Positions 42,865 through 51,628 are shown, counted from the first letter of the stretch. The stretch: 64,000 nt of DNA from an uncultured Clostridia bacterium (GCA_934169925.1 CAKPOO010000002.1:1-64000), one strand, 5' to 3'. Translations and numbers: made by a program. The notes: a model not told the origin generated them from the letters alone.

Positions 42865-43620
42865 ATGGAAAAATTAAAAAATTTATCAAAGGAACAAAAA
42901 GTTTTTATAATTTTAGTTGTTATATTTGCTCTTGCAATAATAGGGTTTTTAGTTTCTTTTTATATAAGTTCTAGTGATTTAAAAAAGAAAGGTAACGATT
43001 ATTCTGTTGGAGATTTAACAATGAAAGTTACATCATCAGAAGATGAAGATAGAAATTTAATAGAAGAACTTACCAGTTTAAGTGAAAATTATAATAATGC
43101 TGTTTTATGGCTAAAAATTCCAGGAACAAGTATTGATACTCCAGTTTTTCAAGCAAGTGATAATGATTTTTATTTAAGAAAAGATAGAGATGGTAATGAA
43201 ACAAAATGGGGAGAAAATTTCTTGGATTATGAGTGTGATGTTGGTCAATTAGAATATGGAAGAGCTAATTATATAGTTTATGGTCATAATACAGAAGTTG
43301 ATACAAGGTTTACACCTCTTTTAAATTATAAAATGGAAGATTTTTATAACGAACATAAAGTAATTGAAGTTGCAACAAAATCTGAGCTGTATAAATTCGA
43401 AATATTTGCTGTATATCAAACAACACCGGATTTTTATTATATACAATCAAATTTTGATAATAGCGATGAATTTTTAAATTTTGTTTCTGCTATAAAAGAA
43501 AAGAGTATGTACAATTCAGATATTGAAATTACAGATGAGGATACTATATTAACTCTATCTACTTGTGATTATTCAATAGATGATGGTAGATTCGTAATTC
43601 AAGCTAAATTATTAAAATAA
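42865..43620 (+). CDS. srtB: Class B sortase
   Basis: The 251 residues include a membrane helix (about 11-33) and a sortase domain with IPGTSIDTPVFQASDNDFYL, catalytic H141 (YGHNTE), C234 (LSTCDY) and R242 (DGRFVIQAKL). The long helix insertion before Cys (YYIQSNFDNSDEFLNFV) and the length fit class B. AAGGAG precedes ATG by about 9 nt. It is co-transcribed with the NPNTG-ending protein just upstream, its likely substrate, and ends at a terminator. Confidence 0.93.
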   Translation: MEKLKNLSKEQKVFIILVVIFALAIIGFLVSFYISSSDLKKKGNDYSVGDLTMKVTSSEDEDRNLIEELTSLSENYNNAVLWLKIPGTSIDTPVFQASDNDFYLRKDRDGNETKWGENFLDYECDVGQLEYGRANYIVYGHNTEVDTRFTPLLNYKMEDFYNEHKVIEVATKSELYKFEIFAVYQTTPDFYYIQSNFDNSDEFLNFVSAIKEKSMYNSDIEITDEDTILTLSTCDYSIDDGRFVIQAKLLK

Positions 43621-43661
43621 AAAATAGATAGTATAACTAATCGTTATACTATCTATTTTTT
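43621..43661 (+). terminator. Terminator of the class B sortase gene
   Basis: A 17-bp perfect stem (43621-43637 with 43643-43659) with a 5-nt loop, then Ts. Confidence 0.92.
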
Positions 43662-43670
43662 GCTTGAAAG

Positions 43671-43699
43671 TTGACATAAATGTAAAAAGGTGGTATAAT
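43671..43699 (+). promoter_or_regulatory. Strong sigma-A promoter of gene 43793
   Basis: TTGACA (43671), 17 nt, TATAAT (43694) with TGG upstream. Confidence 0.88.
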
Positions 43700-43702
43700 A
43701 AA

Positions 43703-43757
43703 ATTGTGAAATTTATAAATTAATTTTACCTGATTTGGTAAAATGGATTTTCACAAT
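43703..43757 (+). promoter_or_regulatory. Two-part stem-loop in the 5' leader of gene 43793
   Basis: Outer stem ATTGTGAAA with TTTCACAAT, inner stem ATTTTACC with GGTAAAAT (loop TGATTT). It begins at the predicted transcript start, a usual place for message-stabilising or regulatory structures. Confidence 0.5.
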
Positions 43758-43792
43758 GAACAACTAGTATTATTTTTTAAAGGAGAACGCGT

Positions 43793-44776
43793 ATGAAAAG
43801 AATTTTTAAGAAGGCCAAAAAGTATATTACAACAGTAATTGCAGGCAAGACACCAAAGGCAAGGAAAGTACGTCGGAATTTGTTAGTGGTACTTGGTATA
43901 GTTATCTTTTTCATAGTATTGATTTTTGTTTTAAAAGGTTGCAATGGCAAGAAAGCTAATAAGCAGACCAATGAGCAGACATCAACACAATATGAAACAA
44001 GACCACATGGTACTGAACCTACGACAAAGGAACCTACTAAGAAAACTGATTCAACTGATAAAACAGAAGAAGACAGCAGTACAGAAACTGAGAAAACACA
44101 AGGAACTAGCACTAATGGATCAAGAAGCAACGGTTATAGCTATGGTTATAACAATACAGGATCTAATAAGACACCTGCTCCACCTACAGCTTCAGATAAT
44201 TCAGAAAGTGGAATTAGAACACCAGGGGAGAACATAACATCTTCACAGGAGCCATCAATTAAGGTGGATCCTACAGTTCCTAATGATCCATCAGATCCTA
44301 CTACTAAGCCTACTATTCCAGAAGTTGAACCAACAACTCCAGCACCAAGTGTAACACCAAAAAGAGATGATGATGAATCACCTTACCCAAGTAACAATCC
44401 AACAGAACCTACAACACCTACACCTACTGAACCTAGTACACCAGAACCTACTGAGCCTAGTACTCCAACACCAACAGAACCAACAACACCAGAGCCTACA
44501 ACACCTACTCCAACAGAGCCATCTGTAAAAGAGGAACCGGTAATAAACATAGGATATACAAGTGGTGCTACGAAAGCTCATGTGTATATTTCAAATGTAA
44601 ATCCTGGTGATGAAATTTGGATATACTATAAGGAAACTTGGAGAGTTGCAAAGTACACTTTGACTACAAATGATGGTGTTTACCATTATGTAGTAAATGT
44701 TGATGATTTACTTTCTTCTGAAACAACACTTATAGTTGAGGCCGGAAGCAGTACAAGTTCTAAACAATTAAGATAG
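43793..44776 (+). CDS. Membrane-anchored protein with Pro/Thr/Glu-rich stalk
   Basis: The 327-residue protein has a very basic N-terminus (KRIFKKAKKY...KARKVRRN), one membrane helix (about 29-47), and a low-complexity external stalk rich in Thr, Pro, Ser and Glu. Tandem PTEPxTPxP motifs occupy about 200-245, and a compact C-terminal domain of about 80 residues begins near VINIGYTSGATKAHVYISNVNPGDEIWIYY. I do not recognise that domain. Codon use is richer in G+C than in neighbours, in line with its Pro/Thr repeats. AAGGAGAACGCG precedes ATG. It has a strong promoter and its own terminator. Confidence 0.78.
   Translation: MKRIFKKAKKYITTVIAGKTPKARKVRRNLLVVLGIVIFFIVLIFVLKGCNGKKANKQTNEQTSTQYETRPHGTEPTTKEPTKKTDSTDKTEEDSSTETEKTQGTSTNGSRSNGYSYGYNNTGSNKTPAPPTASDNSESGIRTPGENITSSQEPSIKVDPTVPNDPSDPTTKPTIPEVEPTTPAPSVTPKRDDDESPYPSNNPTEPTTPTPTEPSTPEPTEPSTPTPTEPTTPEPTTPTPTEPSVKEEPVINIGYTSGATKAHVYISNVNPGDEIWIYYKETWRVAKYTLTTNDGVYHYVVNVDDLLSSETTLIVEAGSSTSSKQLR
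44398..44523 (+). repeat. Pro/Thr/Glu-coding tandem repeat
   Basis: Irregular tandem copies of units like ACACCTACTGAACCT encode PTEPTTP/PTEPSTP motifs in the stalk. Unit lengths are multiples of three, so slippage by whole units would keep the frame. Confidence 0.7.
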
Positions 44777-44793
44777 AGTTTATACTCTTTCTA

Positions 44794-44829
44794 AAAACAC
44801 AACCTATTAATTTAGGTTGTGTTTTTTTT
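44794..44829 (+). terminator. Terminator of gene 43793
   Basis: AAAACACAACCTA pairs with TAGGTTGTGTTTT, followed by T run. Confidence 0.9.
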
Positions 44830-44892
44830 ATATTTTTTAAAATTCTACATTTTTTTTATTATCAATATATTATAATTTTGTAGGGTGGTAAT

Positions 44893-45198
44893 ATGAAATA
44901 TTTTTTTGATAAAGGAAGATTGAGTATTAATTTGAATGAAGAATTAGATATGAATGTGTGTAAAAGTTTAAGAGGAATTATAGATGGATATATAATTAAG
45001 TTTCAACCAAATGAGTGTGTGATAGATTTAAAAGATGTAAGTTTTATGGACAGTAGTGGTATTGGACTTATTATTGGTAGATATAATTTATTAAAACTTA
45101 TGGATTCAAGACTTGTTATTTTGAATGCAACTGGTAGTATAAAAAGAATGATTGAATTATCAAACATTTCAAATGACATTATTTTAAGAGGTGTGTAA
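44893..45198 (+). CDS. spoIIAA: SpoIIAA anti-sigma-F factor antagonist
   Basis: SpoIIAA releases sigma-F from SpoIIAB in the forespore. The 101-residue STAS protein has the key VSFMDSSGIGLIIGRY motif, with the phosphorylatable Ser at 54/55, and begins GRLSINLNEELDMNVCKSLRG. TAGGGTGG precedes ATG. The stop overlaps the spoIIAB start (TAATG). No clear sigma-H promoter was found; a TATAAT lies at 44871 without a good -35. Confidence 0.9.
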   Translation: MKYFFDKGRLSINLNEELDMNVCKSLRGIIDGYIIKFQPNECVIDLKDVSFMDSSGIGLIIGRYNLLKLMDSRLVILNATGSIKRMIELSNISNDIILRGV

Positions 45199-45641
45199 TG
45201 AATAATTTTTTTGAAATAAAAATACTTGCAAAGTTAGAAAATATATCTTTAGTTAGAGTTGCAATTTCTAGTTTCATATCTAATGTAAATATTAGTGTTG
45301 AAGATTTAATGGATGTAAAAACAGCTGTTTCTGAAGCTGTTACTAATGCAATAGAACATGGCTATAAAGAATATGATGAGAAAAATATTGTTAATATAAA
45401 AGCATATATAAATGATGAAAATGTTTTAAGCATAGAAGTTGAAGATTTTGGAATAGGAATAGATGATATAGAGCTTGCATTGACGCCAACATATACTTCA
45501 AAACCAGAACTTGAACATGCAGGTCTAGGATTTACAATAATGGAGAATTTTATGGATGAAGTTATTGTTGATAGTAAAATAGAATGTGGTACAAAAATAT
45601 CTATGAAAAAAGAATTAAAAAGTCATAAATCTTTAAAGTAG
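45198..45641 (+). CDS. spoIIAB: SpoIIAB anti-sigma-F factor / serine kinase
   Basis: SpoIIAB binds sigma-F and phosphorylates SpoIIAA. The 147 residues have the GHKL kinase boxes: VKTAVSEAVTNAIEHGY (N box), VEDFGIGIDD (G1), and HAGLGFTIMENFMDEV (G2). Start and SpoIIAA stop overlap, so the two are coupled. The expected third gene spoIIAC (sigF) does not follow; the next gene is an unrelated Lys/Glu-rich membrane protein after an A/T-rich gap with its own promoter. Confidence 0.93.
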   Translation: MNNFFEIKILAKLENISLVRVAISSFISNVNISVEDLMDVKTAVSEAVTNAIEHGYKEYDEKNIVNIKAYINDENVLSIEVEDFGIGIDDIELALTPTYTSKPELEHAGLGFTIMENFMDEVIVDSKIECGTKISMKKELKSHKSLK

Positions 45642-45670
45642 TTTAATCTAAAAAAATTCTAATGTTATTA

Positions 45671-45699
45671 TTGAAAATTTTTTATGTATTATATATAAT
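45671..45699 (+). promoter_or_regulatory. Sigma-A promoter of gene 45736
   Basis: TTGAAA (45671), 17 nt, TATAAT (45694). Confidence 0.75.
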
Positions 45700-45735
45700 T
45701 TACTTGTAGTATATTTATTTTACTAGGAGGTTTAT

Positions 45736-46857
45736 ATGGATAAAAAATATGATGACGAAATAGGTATAAATTTTGATGAAAAAAGAAAAAGAATAAATTC
45801 ACAATTCGAAGAATTAAGAAACAAGACAAATCAAAAACTAGATAATCTTTATGTTGATGAAGATGTAGATAGTGGTATAGATGTTGAAAATTCTAAAGAT
45901 GAGAAAGTAGAAGAAAAAGAATTAGAAAAACTTCGTAAAGAAACAAACGAAAAAATTAATAATTTAAGAGAAAAGAAAGATAAAGATATTCAAGAATTTT
46001 CAAATTATATTGATGAAAAAAGTAAAGAAGAAGTTGAAGAAAAAGAAGAAACATCATTGAAAAAAACATCTGGAATAGGTAGATTTTTTGCTAAAATAAA
46101 AGCAAAATTTAATAAAGTGTTTGCTACTCGTGCTGCTATTGTTGCAGGTACAGCAGTGCTTGCTGTAGGGGGGGGCGTTGCTGTATCAAATTCTAAAAAA
46201 ACAAAACCTGAAAATGCTAAAGGTAGGGAAAATACTACTGATGAGACAAAAAAATTTAGTGACGATATGTTTAGAACAAAAATCACACCTCTACAAAAAG
46301 AAGCCGCTGACATAGTTGAAAGAACTATTGCTGAAGATGAAAATGTGAGTAGAGAAAATGATTTCAGAGAAGAATTGTCAAATCAAACTGTTGGTTCAGA
46401 TAAAGTACCTGAGGCACCAACAATATCAGATGATACTTTAAGAGAAGCTATGAGTAAGGTCGGTATTGATCCAGATGAGGCTGAAAATCCAAATTATGTT
46501 CCAATACATGAACCAGTTTCTAAAGATATAGAATCTCCAACTCAAGAAGTTAAGATTGAATTTGAGAATGAAACAAAACAAGATTCAACACAAGAAGATA
46601 AAAATAAAGAGCCAAAGAAAGATTTAAGTGATGTAAAAGAAGCAACAGGCGCTACAGAGGTAGTTAAACCAACAACTAGCGAAGTAACAAAAAAGGAAGA
46701 AACAAAAATTGAGGATAAAGGTACAGTTATAAAAAAAGATTCTGATGTTACTATCGTTGTTACACCAGAAGGTGAAACTATAAAACAAGAAAAAGATAAA
46801 GATGGAAATATCAAAAAAGAAGAACATTATGTTGATGAAAATCCTTTTGAAAGATAA
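45736..46857 (+). CDS. Unknown Lys/Glu-rich single-pass membrane protein with an internal G8 tract
   Basis: I do not recognise this 373-residue protein. The N-terminal 110 residues are a charged, probably coiled-coil region with two similar stretches (RKRINSQFEELRNKTNQKLDNL and LEKLRKETNEKINNLREKKD). One hydrophobic, Gly/Ala/Val-rich helix follows (about 132-151), then a long acidic Thr/Lys-rich tail ending with a TPEGETIKQEKDKDGNIKKEE module. The helix is encoded in part by eight consecutive G (46168-46175), giving V-G-G-G-V. A one-base slip would truncate the protein just after the helix. TAGGAGG precedes ATG. Confidence 0.75.
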   Translation: MDKKYDDEIGINFDEKRKRINSQFEELRNKTNQKLDNLYVDEDVDSGIDVENSKDEKVEEKELEKLRKETNEKINNLREKKDKDIQEFSNYIDEKSKEEVEEKEETSLKKTSGIGRFFAKIKAKFNKVFATRAAIVAGTAVLAVGGGVAVSNSKKTKPENAKGRENTTDETKKFSDDMFRTKITPLQKEAADIVERTIAEDENVSRENDFREELSNQTVGSDKVPEAPTISDDTLREAMSKVGIDPDEAENPNYVPIHEPVSKDIESPTQEVKIEFENETKQDSTQEDKNKEPKKDLSDVKEATGATEVVKPTTSEVTKKEETKIEDKGTVIKKDSDVTIVVTPEGETIKQEKDKDGNIKKEEHYVDENPFER

Positions 46858-46867
46858 GAAAGTTAAG

Positions 46868-46900
46868 AAGTTAATAGATTTATTTCTATTAGCTTTTTTT
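46868..46900 (+). terminator. Terminator of gene 45736
   Basis: AAGTTAATAGA pairs with TCTATTAGCTT (one G-U), followed by T run. Confidence 0.75.
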
Positions 46901-46901
46901 C

Positions 46902-46930
46902 TTGCAAAAATTGATGAATAATGATAAAAT
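46902..46930 (+). promoter_or_regulatory. Sigma-A promoter of hslO
   Basis: TTGCAA (46902), 17 nt, TAAAAT (46925) with TGA upstream. Confidence 0.65.
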
Positions 46931-46956
46931 ATATTACATAAATTTTGGAGGAAAAT

Positions 46957-47826
46957 ATGGACGTTTTAAAAAAATATTTAGCACATAATGATATGGTAAG
47001 AGTTACAGTTGTTGACGCAACAGACTTAGTTCAACAAGCAAGAGATATACATTTACTTTCTAATGTTGCAACAGCAGCTTTAGGTAGAACTTTAATTGCA
47101 TCTTTAATGATAGCAAGTAATTTTAAAGAAAATGATAATAAATTAACTGTTCAAATAAAAGGAGATGGGCCTTTAAAAAGCATAATTGTTTGTTCTGATA
47201 ATACACTAAATATTAAAGGGTATGTATCAGTGCCAGATGTTTTATTGCCTTTAAATAAAATTGGTAAATTAGATGTAGCAAAAGCAGTTGGAAAAGGAAC
47301 TTTAACTGTTATAAAAGATATAGGTTTAAAAGAACCATATATTGGAACTTGTGAGCTTGTTTCTTCAGAAATTGCTGAAGATTTTGCATATTATTTTGTA
47401 ACATCAGAGCAAACACCTTGTGCTATAGCATTAGGAGTAAATATTGGGACTGATAATAAAGTTACAAAAGCAGCTGGATATATGGTTGAACCATTACCAA
47501 ACTGTAGTGATGAGATAATTGATACTTTGGAAGTTGTAAATAATAGTATTTCAAGTGTTACAAATTTAATGATAGATTTAGGAGATATTTTAGATGTTGC
47601 AAAAACAGTAGCAGTTGATAATGAAGTAAAAGAAATCTATTCAAAGGAACCTAAGTATAAATGTGATTGTAATGAAGAAAGAATAAAAAGAGCAATTATT
47701 AGTTTAGGAAAAAAGGATGCAATTGAGGCATTAAGAAACAACAATAATGTATTAGAATTATCTTGTAGTTTTTGTAATAAATGCTATAGATATAATGAAA
47801 AAGAAGTTTTAGATATGTTTGATTAA
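46957..47826 (+). CDS. hslO: Redox-regulated chaperone Hsp33
   Basis: Hsp33 is a holdase activated when its zinc site is oxidised. ATG 46957 follows TGGAGGA by 5-6 nt. The 289 residues include the family N-terminus (DMVRVTVVDATDLVQQARDIH, LGRTLIASLMIAS), VQIKGDGPLKSI, and a C-terminal redox switch CDC...CSFC (CxC and CxxC) followed by an extra Cys. Likely first in an operon with the histidine phosphatase and rluD (gaps of 12 and about 20 nt). Confidence 0.95.
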   Translation: MDVLKKYLAHNDMVRVTVVDATDLVQQARDIHLLSNVATAALGRTLIASLMIASNFKENDNKLTVQIKGDGPLKSIIVCSDNTLNIKGYVSVPDVLLPLNKIGKLDVAKAVGKGTLTVIKDIGLKEPYIGTCELVSSEIAEDFAYYFVTSEQTPCAIALGVNIGTDNKVTKAAGYMVEPLPNCSDEIIDTLEVVNNSISSVTNLMIDLGDILDVAKTVAVDNEVKEIYSKEPKYKCDCNEERIKRAIISLGKKDAIEALRNNNNVLELSCSFCNKCYRYNEKEVLDMFD

Positions 47827-47838
47827 GGGGTTGTTTTT

Positions 47839-48372
47839 ATGATTTTATATGTTGTAAGGCATGGGCAAATAAAGCCAAATGTTACTCATATTATTGCTAG
47901 TTGTTCAAAACATGATTTAACAAAAGAAGGTATTATTCAAGCAGAAAAAGCAAGAGATAAAATAAAGAATATAGATTATGATATTGTATTTTGTTCACCT
48001 TTAAAAAGAGCAGTACATACAATGGAAATCATAAATGAAAAAAATGTTAAATGTATTTTTGATGATAGGCTAAAAGAAAGAAAAGCAGGAATTTTAGAGG
48101 GTAAAAAAACTTCTTGTTGTGATTTAGATACATATTGGAATTACTACAAAAATGAAAAATATGAAAACGCTGAAAGTATTAAAGAACTTTTTGATAGAGT
48201 TAAAGAGTTTCTTGAATTTTTAAAAAAGAATTATAGTGGTAAAAAAGTACTTTTAGTTACTCATGATGGAGTGTGTAGAACAATTGAATCTTTAATTTAT
48301 GGAATACCAAAAGATGGAAATATAAGAGCTTATGCATATAAAAATTGTGAAATAAGAAAATATGAAATATAA
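47839..48372 (+). CDS. Histidine phosphatase superfamily protein
   Basis: The 177 residues have the RHG motif (YVVRHGQIKPNVTH) with the phosphorylated His, FCSPLKRAVHTMEII with the phosphate-binding Arg, the acid in LKERKAGILEGK, and VTHDGVCRTIESL with the second His. It is shorter than phosphoglycerate mutases and closer to the small broad-specificity phosphatases. The substrate cannot be told. Start is ATG after AAGGGGTTG. It sits between hslO and rluD. Confidence 0.85.
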   Translation: MILYVVRHGQIKPNVTHIIASCSKHDLTKEGIIQAEKARDKIKNIDYDIVFCSPLKRAVHTMEIINEKNVKCIFDDRLKERKAGILEGKKTSCCDLDTYWNYYKNEKYENAESIKELFDRVKEFLEFLKKNYSGKKVLLVTHDGVCRTIESLIYGIPKDGNIRAYAYKNCEIRKYEI

Positions 48373-48394
48373 AATATAATTGTTTGGAGTAAAT

Positions 48395-49330
48395 ATGGAA
48401 TTTATAGTTTCAAAAGATGAAAATAAAGAAAGACTTGATGTATTTTTAAATAATAAAATAGAGGGAATAACTAGAAGTTATTTAAAAAATTTAATTCAAG
48501 ATGGTTCTATTTTAGTAAATGGTGAAATTAAAAAAAGTGGATACAGTTTAAAAGAAAATGATAAAATTGTAGTTAATATACCAGATGATAAAACATCAGA
48601 TATTGTCCCAGAGGATATAAAACTTGATATTATTTATGAAGATGATGATGTTATAATTATCAATAAGAAAAAAGGTATGGTTGTACATCCTGCAAATGGC
48701 AATTATACTGGTACAATGGTTAATTCTTTAATGTATTCACATAAAGATAATTTATCATCAATAAATGGGGTTATAAGACCTGGAATAGTTCATAGAATTG
48801 ATAAGGATACATCAGGCATATTAGTTGTTGCAAAAAATGATAATGCTCATAAAAAATTATCTGAGCAGTTTAAAGTTCATAGTATAAATAGAGTGTATGT
48901 AGCATTAGTTAAAGGGATTATAAAAGAAGATGATATAGATATTGATTTACCAATAGGTAGAAATCCAAAAGATAGAAAGAAAATGGTAGTAACATATAAA
49001 AATTCTAAAAATGCTAAAACTCATATTCACGTTTTAAGACGTTTTTATGCTTCTAATGTAACTTTAATAGAAGCTAGACTTGAAACTGGAAGAACGCATC
49101 AAATAAGAGTACATATGGCATATATGAATCATCCTTTAGTTGGAGACGAAGTCTATGGTAAAAAAGATAGTAAATTTAAAGTTGAAGGCCAAATGTTACA
49201 TGCTAAAATATTAGGATTTATTCATCCAAGTAAAAATGAGTATGTAGAATTTAATTCAGATTTGCCAGATGAATTTAAACAAGTTTTAGAAAAACTTGAA
49301 AATAAAGAAAAAAATAGCAGTGAAATATAA
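48395..49330 (+). CDS. rluD: RluD-family 23S rRNA/tRNA pseudouridine synthase
   Basis: RluA/RluD enzymes isomerise uridines in rRNA or tRNA. ATG 48395 follows TTTGGAGT by 5-6 nt. The 311 residues have an N-terminal S4 domain (RLDVFLNNKIEGITRSYLKNLI), the catalytic Asp in HRIDKDTSGILVVAKND, LIEARLETGRTHQIRVHMAYMNHPLVGDEVYG, and a standard C-terminus. The target uridine is uncertain. A dyad (49315-49339) overlaps the stop but has no T run. Confidence 0.92.
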   Translation: MEFIVSKDENKERLDVFLNNKIEGITRSYLKNLIQDGSILVNGEIKKSGYSLKENDKIVVNIPDDKTSDIVPEDIKLDIIYEDDDVIIINKKKGMVVHPANGNYTGTMVNSLMYSHKDNLSSINGVIRPGIVHRIDKDTSGILVVAKNDNAHKKLSEQFKVHSINRVYVALVKGIIKEDDIDIDLPIGRNPKDRKKMVVTYKNSKNAKTHIHVLRRFYASNVTLIEARLETGRTHQIRVHMAYMNHPLVGDEVYGKKDSKFKVEGQMLHAKILGFIHPSKNEYVEFNSDLPDEFKQVLEKLENKEKNSSEI

Positions 49331-49421
49331 CACTGCTATCACGAAAGATATATATAAACATAAGCTTATGATAATATATATTATGTAAAAAAATTATATT
49401 TGTGATGAAAGGTTTTATTTT

Positions 49422-50114
49422 ATGAGAATAAATAAGTATATTGCAACGTGTGGTGTATGTTCAAGAAGAAAAGCAGAAGAGTATATAAAAGATGGAAAAG
49501 TTTTTGTAAATGGTGTAAAGGTAGAAGAATTTTCAAAAGATATATCAAATCAAGATGTAGTAAAAGTAAATGGAAAAGTAATTTCTTTAAAAGAAGAAAA
49601 GTTATATCTTATGCTTAATAAACCAATTGGTTATGTAACAACAAATTTTGAACAATTTTCAAGACCATCAACTAAAGATTTAATAAAAGTAAAAACAAGA
49701 GTTTTCCCAGTTGGAAGATTAGATATGAATACATCAGGGATGCTTTTATATACAAATGATGGTGATTTTACAAATAAACTTACACATCCAAGTCATAGTA
49801 TTACTAAAACATATATAGTCACAATCAAAGGAAATGCTTTAACAGATGATGTTTTAGAAAAATTAAGGTATGGTGTTGATATTGGAGGATATGTAACTAA
49901 AGAGGCAAAAGTTAATAAAATATCTGATTTAGAATTTGAAATTGTTATTTCTGAGGGGAAAAATAGACAAATAAGAAGAATGTGTGAAGCTTTAAATTTA
50001 CATATAATTAAATTAAAAAGAGTAAAAATTGGAAATTTAGAATTAGGAGATTTAAAGTTAGGTAAATATAGAGTTTTAAATGAAAATGATATTAAGAAAA
50101 TTTTTGAAAGTTAA
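49422..50114 (+). CDS. rluB: RsuA/RluB-family pseudouridine synthase
   Basis: The 230 residues begin with an S4 domain (RINKYIATCGVCSRRKAEEYIKDGKVFVNG) and continue LMLNKPIGYVTT, catalytic Asp in VFPVGRLDMNTSGMLLYTNDGD, and the end motif EGKNRQIRRMCEALNLHIIKLKRVKIG. This is the RluB/RsuA type that modifies one site in 23S or 16S rRNA. ATG follows GAAAGG. The 91-bp upstream gap is A/T-rich with an imperfect ATATATAT dyad. Confidence 0.92.
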   Translation: MRINKYIATCGVCSRRKAEEYIKDGKVFVNGVKVEEFSKDISNQDVVKVNGKVISLKEEKLYLMLNKPIGYVTTNFEQFSRPSTKDLIKVKTRVFPVGRLDMNTSGMLLYTNDGDFTNKLTHPSHSITKTYIVTIKGNALTDDVLEKLRYGVDIGGYVTKEAKVNKISDLEFEIVISEGKNRQIRRMCEALNLHIIKLKRVKIGNLELGDLKLGKYRVLNENDIKKIFES

Positions 50115-50206
50115 TGTTTTTGACAAGCTAGAATTGTAACGATTTTAGCTTTTTTTATTTGCTTTTTTTTATATAATGTAATAAAATTATTAAAAATAGG
50201 TGAGTT

Positions 50207-51628
50207 ATGAAAAAGAAATTATTTTTCCCTAAAGAGGGATTTATTGTTTTTGTTATTTTAATTAGTTTTGTATTAGTTATATTTAAATTGATTGATATTA
50301 GTATGCCAGAATATAGACTATGGCAAACATACAACAATACTTTATTAGAAGACAGAAATGATAGAAATTATTATACTGAAAAAGGATATCCAAAGTTAGA
50401 AGTAAAAAATACTTCTTTATCTAAAAATTCGAAGAATATTTTAATTATTGGAGATTCATATATTTCTGGTAGTGGAACTTCAAATATTAATAATACATGG
50501 TGGAGAAAACTGGAACTTGAGCTATATAATAGAGGATACTATAACGTAAATGTAAAAGCTGTTGGTATATCTGGTGCTTCTACGCAAGATGAATTAGAGT
50601 GGCTTAAAAATACTTCGTTAATAGATGATTATAAACCAGACATTGTAATACTTGGATATGTTTCTAATGATATTGAACTATCAGATTCAAGTGGGAACCT
50701 TTTAGTTAAGAAGATTAAACAGGTAGATTATTTTGAAAAAAATAAAATACTAAAATTTTTAAAATCTTGTTATCCAAGTTTATCATATAAAATAAATAAT
50801 ATGTTAAATAATAATTCAGATAAAGAATATAAAATGTCAGAATATAATGAACAAACAGGTTATCCAGACGCTTTACATGATAAAATTATTTCTAGTGGAA
50901 ATTATGTAAAATTGTATGAAAATGAAGTTGTAAAACCATTTTGTGAATATTTAAATAGTTTAGATATTCCATCTTTTATAGTTAATACACCAAATAATGT
51001 AAGTAGCAAAGAAGATAAAGAAAATATTTACGATTTATTTAGAAAAAATGGTGTTAAGGTATATAATATGTTTGATAGTTTTAAAGAATATCAAAAAAAT
51101 GTAAAAGATTACAAAAGAATAAGTTTAGTTAATTCACATCCTGGTCCAGCTTATACTAAATTTTATGCTGAGTATGTAGCTGATATATTGGAAGATTCGT
51201 ATACGGATATTATAGGTAAAAAAAGTGAAGAAAAAATTGAATATCCTTTAAATATAAATTGGAGTTTTCCAAATATTAAATATAAAATTGATGATTTAAA
51301 AGATAACACAAAGATAATAAATTTTAATTATCCATATAAAAATTTGTTATATATGCCAATTAAAGAAGAATATATGCAATTAAATCTTGAATATCCTGTA
51401 GCATTAAAGAGTGTAAATTTACAAGGTAATGATTTAAAGTCAGCTAAAATATATGTTACAACTGTAGATAATAAGTTAGGATTTGATACTCAAGAATTGA
51501 AATTTGTAGGTGAAGCTACAGGACAAAATCTTTATTTTAATATTAATGAAGATGAGCTTATAACATCAATTTGCATATCTGCTGATATAGGAGCAAAAAG
51601 TAATTTGAGTGTAATTATAAAAAAATAA
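50207..51628 (+). CDS. Membrane-anchored SGNH/GDSL-type hydrolase
   Basis: The 473 residues have an N-terminal membrane helix (about 12-30) and an external SGNH domain. Block I is LIIGDSYISGSG with nucleophile S84; a GASTQDELEWL block follows; block III is LGYVSNDIEL; block V is VNSHPGPAY with H311. The acid usually found two residues before that His is Asn here (NSHPG), so catalysis may use another acid or be weakened. The C-terminal 150 residues are beta-rich and unrecognised. It precedes a carbamoyltransferase by 14 nt. Similar hydrolases accompany NodU/SxtI-type genes elsewhere; probable role in modifying an envelope glycan. Confidence 0.8.
   Translation: MKKKLFFPKEGFIVFVILISFVLVIFKLIDISMPEYRLWQTYNNTLLEDRNDRNYYTEKGYPKLEVKNTSLSKNSKNILIIGDSYISGSGTSNINNTWWRKLELELYNRGYYNVNVKAVGISGASTQDELEWLKNTSLIDDYKPDIVILGYVSNDIELSDSSGNLLVKKIKQVDYFEKNKILKFLKSCYPSLSYKINNMLNNNSDKEYKMSEYNEQTGYPDALHDKIISSGNYVKLYENEVVKPFCEYLNSLDIPSFIVNTPNNVSSKEDKENIYDLFRKNGVKVYNMFDSFKEYQKNVKDYKRISLVNSHPGPAYTKFYAEYVADILEDSYTDIIGKKSEEKIEYPLNINWSFPNIKYKIDDLKDNTKIINFNYPYKNLLYMPIKEEYMQLNLEYPVALKSVNLQGNDLKSAKIYVTTVDNKLGFDTQELKFVGEATGQNLYFNINEDELITSICISADIGAKSNLSVIIKK

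Noticed and set aside
49315..49339. Terminator of rluD
   Set aside because: The 9-bp dyad overlaps the stop codon but no T run follows, so I did not call it.
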